Positions 7,002 to 15,600 of a stretch of 64,000 bases of DNA are shown here, one piece after another; positions within the stretch are counted from its first letter, which is position 1, and every line of letters starts with the position of its first letter. Under the pieces are notes generated by a model. The model saw nothing but the letters and a program-made list of their open reading frames with translations, searched no databases and was not told the origin of the DNA. This DNA is from Flavobacterium sp. IB48. Lineage in GTDB: Bacteria > Bacteroidota > Bacteroidia > Flavobacteriales > Flavobacteriaceae. The position numbers were made by a program, and so were the translations under genes. The DNA lies in assembly GCF_016405855.1 (NCBI RefSeq), contig NZ_JAEFCA010000005.1, positions 310,001-374,000 on the forward strand. Reading direction: 5' to 3'.

Positions 7002-10000
7002 TTATAGTTTTAAAGTTGCTCCAAAACTGAATGTTCTAGAAGTTGGATAACTTGCATAATCGATACCGATAGATTGGTTTCCTCCGTTTGATTTCGGACT
7101 GTTGATTAACGGATCGTAACCTGTATAATTTGTAATCGTAACTAAGTTCTGACCTGTTATGTAAAGTGTTAATCCGTTGATCCAGTTTAATCCTTTTAAA
7201 TCAAAATTGTAACCAATACGAGCTGTATTTAATCTAATGAAATCTGATTTTTCTAAGAATAAAGTAGACAAGATTGGTGAGTTTGTTGCATTTGCTCCAG
7301 ACTCATAATAACCTGTAGCTACGTTACGGTCTGATGCTAAGTTGTTAATGTTTAATGCATTCAAACCTGTATTATTCAATAAATAACCACCTGTTTGTCC
7401 GATGATAGAGAACGAGAACGAAAAGTTTTTGTATCTCATGTCACTGTTGAATCCGTAGTAGAAAGTTGGCAATGCTCCTTCAATAATAATTCTGTCGCTA
7501 TTATCAATTTTACCGTCTCCGTTTTGATCTTTAAAGATATTTGCTCCGTTTGCATCAAAACCAATGTGCTCTAATAAGTAGAATGAACCAGCAGCATATC
7601 CACTTTTGTAAATATTAGCATTTACACCAGATTGTCCAGGACCTGAAATTGTTCCTGTTAAGATTTCTGAAACCGGAAGATCTTGAATTTTATTATTCAA
7701 AGTCGCACCATTCATATCGATATTCCAAGTAAAGTTTTTAGTATCTACTATTTTAGAACCTAACATAAACTCGATACCTTTATTGATAATCTTACCGTCA
7801 ATATTAGTCCAAATCGTAGTTGTTGGACTCAACGCTTGAGAAGGAACATTTAAAATTGCATCGGTTGTTGTTTTATTGAAATAATCTAATGTTCCATACA
7901 ATTTATCGTTCCATAAATTAAAATCTAAACCAACGTTATACTGCGTTACAACTTCCCATTTCAAATTAGGATTTGGCGTTCTATTTACAGAAACTCCGTT
8001 TACTAAATTTAAATCATCGTATAAATAATATCCGTCAGCTCCAGCTAAAGAGTAACTTGCCTGAGTAATTTTATTTTCAACTTCTTGATTTCCTGTTTGA
8101 CCCCAGCTTGCTCTTAGTTTTAAATTATTTAAAGTAGAAGATTCTTTTAAGAAACTTTCGTTAGCAATATTCCATCCTAAAGCAAAAGATGGGAAATAAC
8201 CATATTTATTGTTTTTACCAAAACGAGTCGATCCGTCGCCTCTCATAGAAGCCGTAACCAAATATCTGTTGTCAAAACTATAATTCAGCCTTCCGAAATA
8301 AGACTGTAATTCATTCTCCTGCGCATAACCTGTTGTACCAGATTGTGTTCCTTTAAATCCAGGATTAATTGATGGAGGAACTCCTTCTCCTTGATCAGAG
8401 ATTCCGTCAATGCTAAAACTTGTTCCTGATCTTTCAAATTTTTGATAAGAGAAACCAGCCAAAGCTTCGATTTTATGCTTGTCTAAATTTAAATTGTAAG
8501 TCAAATAATGCTCTACCAAAGAGTTTTTAGAATCTAAATTATTCTGAACATATTTTCCTTTCGGATTCAAATCTGTTAAGTTTGGAAAAATAGTTGTGTT
8601 TCTTTCTGCCATCGAACGGTCAATACCAATATTTAATTTGTATTCTAATCCGTCAATAATTCTTAAAGAAGCTTCTAAGTTTCCTAAAACTCTTAATGTT
8701 CTCGTTTGATCTTGGTAAATGCTCAACAAATATGCAGGATTGTAATGTGCATTCATGTTGAAATTGGTGTAGTTTCCATTCGCATCAAAAACAGAACGTG
8801 TTGGATTTGCCATCAAAGTATGAACGATCAATTGTCCGTTAGAACCACCATCATCACTCGTAGGAACTCCGTCATCTTTAGTTTCACTTGCAGTAAGATT
8901 CATTTTTACTTTCAAACGTTTGTTATCTAAAAATGATTCTGCGGCGTTAATTCTTCCAGAAAGACGTTTGAAATTACTGTTACGAACCACACCTTCCTGA
9001 TCCATTTGTGCAATCGAAGCATAATAATTTCCAGTTTCTGTTTGTTTAGAAAAAGAAAGCGAATTGTTTTTAGTTATAGCACTTCTATAAATTACATCTT
9101 GCCAATCTGTATTTCCGCCGTGATCAAATGCTTTGTCTGTAATTGCATTTCTATATTCGCTTGCACTTAAAACATCTAGTTTGTTAGCCACAGTCGAAAC
9201 TCCCATATAAGAATCAAAAGTTAGTGTTCCTTCACCTTTAGAACCTTTTTTAGTTGTTACCAAAACAACTCCATTAGAACCTCTTGCTCCATAAATTGCA
9301 GAAGCCGACGCATCTTTCAAAACCGTAATCGATTCGATATCACTCGTATTCAAAAAGTTCAACGGATTCTTAGCAGAAGAAGTTCCAAAACCTACATTAC
9401 TTCCAGAAGGGCTTACATCATCATTTGACAAAGGCACACCATCTACAACGAACAAAGGCGTACTTCCGCTTCTGATAGATCCAACTCCACGAATTGTTAC
9501 ATTTACTCCAGCTCCTGGCTCACCGCTTGTATTTACAACACGTACACCAGCCACTTTTCCTTGCATTAAATTATCTACCGAAACGTTTACACCTTGTTTG
9601 AAACTTCCTGCTTCTAATTGTGTAACTGCACCAGTAACATCTTTCTTAGATTGTTTACCATAACCTACAACCAAAACCTCGTTTAGTTCAGCTGTATTTG
9701 GCTCTAATTGAATATTCATAAAACCAGTCTGTACAGCAACTGTTTTGGTTTTATAACCCATATAAGAAATGTCCAATGTTTTTCCTTCTCCAACCGTAAT
9801 TTCAAATTCTCCATCAAAATTTGTAACTGTTGAATTTGAAGAACTTGTTTCTGATACTGTTGCACCAGGAATTGGCACTTTAAATTCGTCAACAACTTTT
9901 CCTTTTACTTTAATTCTATCAACTGCTTTTGCATTTATTGCTTTTGGCGCAGCTGTTTTTTGAATTAAAATCAGTTTTCCACTAATGTTATAATTGAAAT

Positions 10001-10286
10001 TTGCCTTTTGCGAAAGATCATTCAAAATTGCAGTAATAGACTCATTACTATAATTTACCGTATAAGCTGTATTATCAGCAATTACAGCTTGTCCGTAACT
10101 AAATTTGTAGTCGGTTTGTTGCGTTAATTTTGAAAAAATAGAAACCAGAGTAGCTTTTTCTATTTTATTTGCTACTTTTGACTCTTTTAATAAATTAGTT
10201 TTACTGTAGCCACTCTGAAAGGCAAGTAAAGCCAGGACTAAAAAGACAAAACTCTTTAGATTTAAATAAGAAGGTTTAAAATACAT
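7002..10286 (-). CDS. SusC/RagA TonB-dependent transporter with STN domain
   Basis: The 1094-residue outer-membrane receptor has, in order, a signal peptide, an STN signalling domain (about 43-108), a carboxypeptidase-regulatory-like beta-sandwich (about 124-195), a plug beginning near 'LNEVLVVGYGKQSKKDVTGAV', and a 22-strand-type barrel ending in 'SFGATLKL'. The STN domain is the part that contacts FecR-type anti-sigma factors, and fecR and sigma genes lie directly upstream. The layout therefore predicts ligand-triggered self-activation of this locus. It takes up oligosaccharides together with the adjacent SusD. Confidence 0.93.
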   Translation of the reverse strand: MYFKPSYLNLKSFVFLVLALLAFQSGYSKTNLLKESKVANKIEKATLVSIFSKLTQQTDYKFSYGQAVIADNTAYTVNYSNESITAILNDLSQKANFNYNISGKLILIQKTAAPKAINAKAVDRIKVKGKVVDEFKVPIPGATVSETSSSNSTVTNFDGEFEITVGEGKTLDISYMGYKTKTVAVQTGFMNIQLEPNTAELNEVLVVGYGKQSKKDVTGAVTQLEAGSFKQGVNVSVDNLMQGKVAGVRVVNTSGEPGAGVNVTIRGVGSIRSGSTPLFVVDGVPLSNDDVSPSGSNVGFGTSSAKNPLNFLNTSDIESITVLKDASASAIYGARGSNGVVLVTTKKGSKGEGTLTFDSYMGVSTVANKLDVLSASEYRNAITDKAFDHGGNTDWQDVIYRSAITKNNSLSFSKQTETGNYYASIAQMDQEGVVRNSNFKRLSGRINAAESFLDNKRLKVKMNLTASETKDDGVPTSDDGGSNGQLIVHTLMANPTRSVFDANGNYTNFNMNAHYNPAYLLSIYQDQTRTLRVLGNLEASLRIIDGLEYKLNIGIDRSMAERNTTIFPNLTDLNPKGKYVQNNLDSKNSLVEHYLTYNLNLDKHKIEALAGFSYQKFERSGTSFSIDGISDQGEGVPPSINPGFKGTQSGTTGYAQENELQSYFGRLNYSFDNRYLVTASMRGDGSTRFGKNNKYGYFPSFALGWNIANESFLKESSTLNNLKLRASWGQTGNQEVENKITQASYSLAGADGYYLYDDLNLVNGVSVNRTPNPNLKWEVVTQYNVGLDFNLWNDKLYGTLDYFNKTTTDAILNVPSQALSPTTTIWTNIDGKIINKGIEFMLGSKIVDTKNFTWNIDMNGATLNNKIQDLPVSEILTGTISGPGQSGVNANIYKSGYAAGSFYLLEHIGFDANGANIFKDQNGDGKIDNSDRIIIEGALPTFYYGFNSDMRYKNFSFSFSIIGQTGGYLLNNTGLNALNINNLASDRNVATGYYESGANATNSPILSTLFLEKSDFIRLNTARIGYNFDLKGLNWINGLTLYITGQNLVTITNYTGYDPLINSPKSNGGNQSIGIDYASYPTSRTFSFGATLKL

Positions 10287-10324
10287 GATTTAAGTAATTG
10301 TTTTTACGATGCTTAGTTATTAAT

Positions 10325-10346
10325 AGCAGTTGTTCCAGCAACTGCT
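10325..10346. promoter_or_regulatory. Hairpin between fecR and susC
   Basis: A perfect 8-bp inverted repeat, AGCAGTTG/CAACTGCT, with a 6-base loop occupies the 70-bp gap. The T run is on the plus-strand side, so in the direction of transcription (leftwards) it is not a classical terminator. It could be an attenuator or an RNA-processing or stability element that sets susC levels apart from fecR. Confidence 0.45.
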
Positions 10347-10356
10347 TTTTTTGTTT

Positions 10357-11280
10357 TTAATCCACTTTTACTACTTCGCCATAGACTTTGAATTTTAGGT
10401 TTGTGATATAATTTATTTCTTCCAAAACATTTTCTAATGTCGCGTCCTTCTTAATGAATACCGTTAACGGCGTTGCTAATACGTGTTCGTTGTTATACTG
10501 AAATGAAACTCCGTATTTATATTGTAAAATGGCAATAACCTGTTTTAAAGTAGTTTGGTCAAGTGTTACATCTTGATTGTACCAATTCACCAAAAAAGCT
10601 TTATCGGCAACTTGTTTGGTTAATTTTTGGCCTTCAAACAAAGCTTCTTGATTTGGCACTAAATCTACACTCTGCCCTTTTCCAGAAACATTTACTTTTC
10701 CGGTTACGACAATTACCTTACAGTTTAATTTTGATAATTGAATGTGAAATGAAGTTCCGACAACTCTGGTTTGTATTTCGCCAGAATGAATAATAAATGG
10801 GTGTTTTTTGTCTTTGGCCACTTCAAAAAACGCGTTTCCTTTTAGTAAAGAAACCGTTCTTTGATCGCCTTCAAATTTTTCAGGATACTGAAATGATGAG
10901 TTTGCTGCCAGATAAATTTTCGAACCGTCACTTAATTGGATAGATTGGGGAATCGATGACGTTTTAAATGTGATTTGTTTTTGGTTTAAAACATTTGGTC
11001 TCAAGAAAAATCCTAAACCAAGCAGAAAAAGAATGCTGGCAGCAGCCATATATTTTAAATAAGGATTGAAAGATCTTTTCTTTCCAATTCTTATCTGAAT
11101 TTCGTCGTAGATGTTTTGAGATTCGATTTCTGGGTTTCCCATAAGATCATTATCCCATTTTGAATTTTGATATTCGTCGAAAGCAAAATCATGCAATAAA
11201 TTTTCTTCTGCCGATGAAGTTTTTCCTCGCGAACTTTTATCCAGCAGATATTCTAAACTATGTTTAATTCTTTTTATCAT
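10357..11280 (-). CDS. FecR-family anti-sigma factor
   Basis: The 307-residue protein has a cytosolic N-terminal region, one membrane helix (about 75-97, 'YMAAASILFLLGLGFFL'), and a periplasmic FecR domain containing 'LSDGSKIYLAANSSFQYP' and 'GNAFFEVAKDKKHPFIIH'. It ends with a DUF4974-type domain ('VIAILQYKYGVSFQYNN'). Such proteins hold an ECF sigma factor and release it when the STN domain of a loaded SusC engages the periplasmic part. It lies between the sigma gene and the STN-bearing susC, matching that circuit. Confidence 0.9.
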   Translation of the reverse strand: MIKRIKHSLEYLLDKSSRGKTSSAEENLLHDFAFDEYQNSKWDNDLMGNPEIESQNIYDEIQIRIGKKRSFNPYLKYMAAASILFLLGLGFFLRPNVLNQKQITFKTSSIPQSIQLSDGSKIYLAANSSFQYPEKFEGDQRTVSLLKGNAFFEVAKDKKHPFIIHSGEIQTRVVGTSFHIQLSKLNCKVIVVTGKVNVSGKGQSVDLVPNQEALFEGQKLTKQVADKAFLVNWYNQDVTLDQTTLKQVIAILQYKYGVSFQYNNEHVLATPLTVFIKKDATLENVLEEINYITNLKFKVYGEVVKVD

Positions 11281-11363
11281 AATACTTATTGTTATAGATA
11301 AGTACCAGAAACCAGAAATCGTACTATTGCCGAATATTATGAAAACATCAAGCGAAAGTTATT

Positions 11364-11888
11364 TTAAAATTTTTGATTGAAAATAATGAATGGAGCCAGC
11401 CAAACCAAGTCTTTTAAGCCTTCTCGAAGTTGTTTTACAGCTGATGAAATTTGATTTTTTACAGTTTGTTTTGAAATTCCAAGTTCGTCTGCAATTTGAT
11501 CAATTGTCATGTCTTGAAATTTATACATCAACAAAACCTCTTTTCTTTTTTCTGGAAGTTTGTCTAATAAAGAATAAAGCAAATCCATCACTTCTGGATC
11601 AATAGTCGAAAAATTGTCAATAATGTAGTCTTCGAATTTTTCTTCTAAAATCGTCTTATCAAAACGATTGTTCTGATAATGTTTGAAAACCTGATTTTTT
11701 ACTGCACGAAATAAAAAAGGTTCAATAGCATTAATATTCAGTTCTTCTTTTCTTTCCCATAAATCCACAAAAACATCCTGAACAATGTTCTGCGCCAAGT
11801 CTTTATCCTGAGTCATCGTATAAGAAAATGCATTAAGCTTTTTCCAATATTGGTTATACGTTTTTTCAAAAATTTCAGGATTATTCAT
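11364..11888 (-). CDS. ECF RNA polymerase sigma-70 factor
   Basis: At 174 residues this is a two-domain ECF sigma factor. Region 2 spans about 10-75 ('AQNIVQDVFVDLWERKE') and region 4 about 108-160 ('LPEKRKEVLLMYKFQDMTIDQIADELG' split by the helix-turn-helix, then 'SKQTVKNQISSAVKQL'). It should direct RNA polymerase to the SusCD operon, and perhaps to the distal glucanase genes, when released by the FecR protein encoded next. It is the first gene of the sigma-fecR-susC-susD series. Confidence 0.92.
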   Translation of the reverse strand: MNNPEIFEKTYNQYWKKLNAFSYTMTQDKDLAQNIVQDVFVDLWERKEELNINAIEPFLFRAVKNQVFKHYQNNRFDKTILEEKFEDYIIDNFSTIDPEVMDLLYSLLDKLPEKRKEVLLMYKFQDMTIDQIADELGISKQTVKNQISSAVKQLREGLKDLVWLAPFIIFNQKF

Positions 11889-12152
11889 ATACTAATTACA
11901 GGCTTTTTAATATCGTAAAATAATAAAATGAAAACCCAATGTTTTTTGCGTCAAGGTTATCTTTAAATTAATAAATAAACACGTTTGTTGTAGAAATACT
12001 ACTTTTTTAAAGCAAAAGAAAGAATCACTTTGCGATTTCTTTTTTTTAATCTAACACACAAATCGGCTTCAGATTTTAACTTAGTGCCTTTCAAAAAATG
12101 CAATTTTCTTTTGATGCGTCCCAGTCAACAGTATCAATTACATTTTAGAATT

Positions 12153-13211
12153 ATGAAACCATTTTTTTTTACTTTATTATTTGCAGGAGCTTTAAGCGCT
12201 CAGGCTCAGAACGACAATCTGAAAATTAACCAGATTCAGGTTATCGGATCGCACAACAGTTATCGTCATGCGATTGAAACCGATTTATACAATCTTATCC
12301 AAGCTAGAGATACCACTCGTTCTCTTAAAGGCTTGCAATACACTCATATTAGCATTACCGATCAATTAAACAAAGGTTTACGCAATCTAGAAATTGACAT
12401 TTTTGCAGATGCGAAAGGCGGAAAATATGCACACCCAAAAGGTTTGGATATAGCTAAATCTGAAGAAGTTTACGACCCAAACGGATTAATGAAAAAACCA
12501 GGTTTTAAGGTTTTCCATATGCCAGATATCGATTTTAGAACTTCTGCTTATACTTTCGAAATCTGTCTTCAGGAATTAAAAAAATGGTCAGATGCTAATC
12601 CGGGACACGTTCCTGTTTTTATTACTTTGGAACCAAAAGACGGAGATGCGAATTTCTTCGGTACAAAACCAGAAGATTTCACAGCCTCAGTTTTTGACGA
12701 AATGGACAAAGTAATCCGCAAAGAATTAGGAAAAGACAAACTGATTACGCCAGACATGGTTCGCGGAAAATATAAAACTCTCGAAGAAGCAGTTTTAAAT
12801 AACAATTGGCCGACTTTAAAAGAAGCCAAAGGACGATTTTTATTCTTATTAGATAACAACGGCGCAAAAAGAGATTTGTACGCATTGAATCATCCGTCCC
12901 TTAAGGGACGCGCCGTTTTTATTAACGCAGAACCAGGAAAACCAGAAGCTGCAGCTTTATTCAGAAATAATGCTGAAGATCCGACAATTGAAGATTTAGT
13001 GAAAAAAGGTTACATTATAAGAACCAGAGCCGATTCTGATACCAAAGAAGCCCGTGCCAACGATTACTCGCATTTTGAAGCCGCAAAAAATTCTGGAGCA
13101 CAAATCATTACAACCGATTATTATCTGCCAAGTACTTTCTTTAATTCTCCATACCAAATTAAGTATGATGACGGAAGTTATGTTCGAAATAATCCCGTAA
13201 TGACACCTTAA
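12153..13211 (+). CDS. Secreted Ca2+-dependent PI-PLC-like phosphodiesterase
   Basis: I start at the ATG at 12153 because it opens a signal peptide (MKPFFFTLLFAGALSAQAQ); the open frame extends upstream to 12030 without signal-like sequence. The mature protein has the TIM-barrel PLC motifs 'IGSHNSYRHAI' (first catalytic His), 'NLEIDIF', and 'VFHMPDID' (second His). This is the Ca2+-dependent phosphoinositide-specific phospholipase C group, which cleaves phosphodiesters of phosphatidylinositol-type lipids outside the cell. Its place between locus A transporter and glucanases is notable. A role on fungal or plant membrane lipids is inference. Confidence 0.85.
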   Translation: MKPFFFTLLFAGALSAQAQNDNLKINQIQVIGSHNSYRHAIETDLYNLIQARDTTRSLKGLQYTHISITDQLNKGLRNLEIDIFADAKGGKYAHPKGLDIAKSEEVYDPNGLMKKPGFKVFHMPDIDFRTSAYTFEICLQELKKWSDANPGHVPVFITLEPKDGDANFFGTKPEDFTASVFDEMDKVIRKELGKDKLITPDMVRGKYKTLEEAVLNNNWPTLKEAKGRFLFLLDNNGAKRDLYALNHPSLKGRAVFINAEPGKPEAAALFRNNAEDPTIEDLVKKGYIIRTRADSDTKEARANDYSHFEAAKNSGAQIITTDYYLPSTFFNSPYQIKYDDGSYVRNNPVMTP

Positions 13212-13231
13212 TTTTTTTTGAGCCGTTTTAT

Positions 13232-13406
13232 TTAACCGCAAAGAGCGCAAAGGTTTACGCAAAGTACGCTAAGATTTTTTCTCTAAGGTTACGCTCATAA
13301 ACGCAAAGTTCGCAAAGCTAGATTAAAGCTTTGCGAACTTTTTTATTTTATAAAATCTAACTCAAAAATTAAACTTTGCGTAAACCTTTGCGCTCTTTGC
13401 GGTTAA
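13232..13406. repeat. Nested perfect inverted repeats between convergent genes
   Basis: The arm at 13232-13264 is perfectly complementary to 13374-13406 (33 bp). Inside lies a second perfect pair, 13305-13319 with 13327-13341 (15 bp, AAAGTTCGCAAAGCT). The outer arms contain the recurring words CGCAAAG. The element fills the space between the PI-PLC stop (13211) and the stop of the convergent phosphoesterase (13415), so it may act as a two-way terminator, though it is far longer than needed. Confidence 0.8.
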
Positions 13407-13414
13407 AAAAAAAA

Positions 13415-15346
13415 TTACTTCAAACTTTTAACAGCACCACTTTTCAAATCAACAGAAAAATGATCTGCTGGAACTTCGTGTATGAATTTATTGAAGATAA
13501 TTAAGAACAGCTTCATTTGTTTTTGAAGTGGTGTGTCACTTGAAAGATCAGCTTTACCACCTTCTAAAAACAAATCAGATAATACTTTATATTGTTTTGC
13601 TCTTTCAACTCCAACATCGGCAAGAGCCAATTCGTCTGCACTTCTAAAGCGATAAAAATCAATTAAAAGATCATTTCCTGTCCAATTGAAATCTGTTTTT
13701 TTAAGTTTATTTTTAATTAAAATCTGTTCCGATTTCGTCTCCGCTTCTTTCCATTCTTTTTGAAACTGCTCTTTATTTTTCAAAATAAAATCAAAATCTT
13801 TTGCTGATTTAATGTTCGCTAAAACCAATAAATCTTTCGCTGAAACATTCAAAATAAAATCTTTAAAAGCAGAAGGCCAATCGTCTTTTAAGAAACGAAG
13901 ACGCACTAATTCCTTCAAATGAAAATCGGTAAAATCATGATAATTTTTAGTCTTTAAAATAGCAGCATTCCAAATATCTTTTGTATTCTGACTTTCTAAA
14001 AACTGATATTCCATTTTATACAAATCGAAAAGTTCATCATATCTCGGAACATTATCGATTGTAATAGTCTGAATATCGACCACATTATCTTTCTTTAAAG
14101 TCAATAATTTGTAAGCCGGAATGTAGGCCGCAAGCGAAGGAGTTTGAATATTAACTAAGGTATTTCCTTTTGGAGAAGTTCTCACTCCTGTATCGTTAAT
14201 ATGCATATGGCCTCCAAAATGAATCTTCAATCCAGCATCTGCAAAAACCTGTGCCACTTCTTCAACTGGAACTCGGTTTAACTGCCATTTGTTTGGGCCA
14301 AGCAATTCTTTTATTTCCGCAGAAGCGTCATCATTAAAATCGATCATCGGAAAGTGGCTAAAAGCAACTAAAGTTTTTCCCTGTTTTTTAGCTTGATCAG
14401 AAATAGCAGAAACCCAATTAATTAAATGTTTTTTGTTTGAAAGTACATTATTGTATCCTGTACTAGCCTCAGCATAACTTTTTGAATCTTTAGGGTCGCC
14501 ATCGGTTTTCTTCGGAATGTAAACGTTTCCATCAATTGCCATTAACCAAAGTCCATCAATAGGTTCAACGACATAACTAACATCTGGAACTTCATAACCT
14601 GGTGCAACTTCATATACACGATTGGCTAATTTTGCACTTTCTAAAGCTTTATCGAATGAATAATTTTCGCTTGAATAATTTGAAAAAGGTGTTGCCCAAA
14701 ATTTATTTTTTTTATTCGGATGAAAACCAAAATCTTTCAGATTATCGGTAATTCCTAAATAACCCATTTTAGCAATATCGGTGGTAACAACTACAGGCTG
14801 TTCGATGGTGAGATTTGGCGCATACATACCGTCTTTGCTATAAATGGGTTGACTTTTACCTTCTTTACCTAAAAAATCTTCTTTCCCAGATTCCTGTGCA
14901 AAAGGTCCAACTGGGTCATGGTTTCCTGTGGTAATGAAGAATTCTATTCCGTATTTATTTGAATATTGTTCTAAAATTTTAGCTAATCCGCGAATGTGAA
15001 TTGGCTGTCCGTCGTCGGTATAATCACCTGGAAGTGCGACATATTTGATCTTTCGCTTTGCGATATCATCTAAAGCTGCTAAAAAAGCAAAATAGTTTTC
15101 ATTAAAAATTCGAGTTGAATGCAATTGCGATGACATGGTTCGCACCAAAGCATATTGATTTGTTCTTGGATTTAGAACGCCTTTGTAATCTGAATCTGAA
15201 AATCTGCCAAATAAATCCTGCAAATGAACATCAGATAAAAATGCGATTTGTGTTCCGTTTAAATTCTTTGTTTTTTGTGCCGAAACAGAACTATTAAAAA
15301 CAACAAAAACAGACACTATAAAAAGTGAAGTAAATTTTAATTTCAT
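13415..15346 (-). CDS. Secreted calcineurin-like metallophosphoesterase
   Basis: The 643-residue protein has a signal peptide ending 'SVSAQ' and the dimetal motifs in order: 'LSDVH' (about 36), 'LPGDYTDDG' (about 103), 'TTGNHD' (about 140), 'FSHFP' (about 332) and 'GGHMH' (about 380). These define the calcineurin-like phosphoesterase fold. The C-terminal 230 residues form an alpha-rich extension seen in larger secreted members, of unknown role. It converges with the PI-PLC gene, so a shared part in phosphate release from phosphodiesters is possible. The exact substrate cannot be told from sequence. Confidence 0.85.
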   Translation of the reverse strand: MKLKFTSLFIVSVFVVFNSSVSAQKTKNLNGTQIAFLSDVHLQDLFGRFSDSDYKGVLNPRTNQYALVRTMSSQLHSTRIFNENYFAFLAALDDIAKRKIKYVALPGDYTDDGQPIHIRGLAKILEQYSNKYGIEFFITTGNHDPVGPFAQESGKEDFLGKEGKSQPIYSKDGMYAPNLTIEQPVVVTTDIAKMGYLGITDNLKDFGFHPNKKNKFWATPFSNYSSENYSFDKALESAKLANRVYEVAPGYEVPDVSYVVEPIDGLWLMAIDGNVYIPKKTDGDPKDSKSYAEASTGYNNVLSNKKHLINWVSAISDQAKKQGKTLVAFSHFPMIDFNDDASAEIKELLGPNKWQLNRVPVEEVAQVFADAGLKIHFGGHMHINDTGVRTSPKGNTLVNIQTPSLAAYIPAYKLLTLKKDNVVDIQTITIDNVPRYDELFDLYKMEYQFLESQNTKDIWNAAILKTKNYHDFTDFHLKELVRLRFLKDDWPSAFKDFILNVSAKDLLVLANIKSAKDFDFILKNKEQFQKEWKEAETKSEQILIKNKLKKTDFNWTGNDLLIDFYRFRSADELALADVGVERAKQYKVLSDLFLEGGKADLSSDTPLQKQMKLFLIIFNKFIHEVPADHFSVDLKSGAVKSLK

Positions 15347-15510
15347 AGGTTTTAACTTTAATAAATTGGGGACACTTTATTAGAAGTTTTGGAGCTTTTA
15401 ATCGAATGCAATTTTATCAATTTAAACCTAGAATCAGTTTATGTTAGTGTTATGGAAATGATAATGTTTTTTTTAACTGCAGTTCTTATAGCTATCAAGG
15501 TTGCAGATAA

Positions 15511-15541
15511 AAAAAGGCTGTCCAAAAAGACAGCCTTCTTA
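15511..15541 (-). terminator. Intrinsic terminator after the GH18 gene
   Basis: Read leftwards, AAGGCTGTC pairs with GACAGCCTT across a 6-base loop (arms 15514-15522 and 15529-15537) and is followed by a T run. It lies about 60 bp after the chitinase stop at 15601. Confidence 0.8.
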
Positions 15542-15600
15542 ACACATTAAAACCTAAAAAATTTAATGTATCTAAAACCATTATGGCAAATGGGTTATGA

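Noticed and set aside
12030..12152. N-terminal extension of the PI-PLC gene
   Set aside because: The extra 41 residues do not look like a signal peptide and the downstream ATG opens a perfect one.
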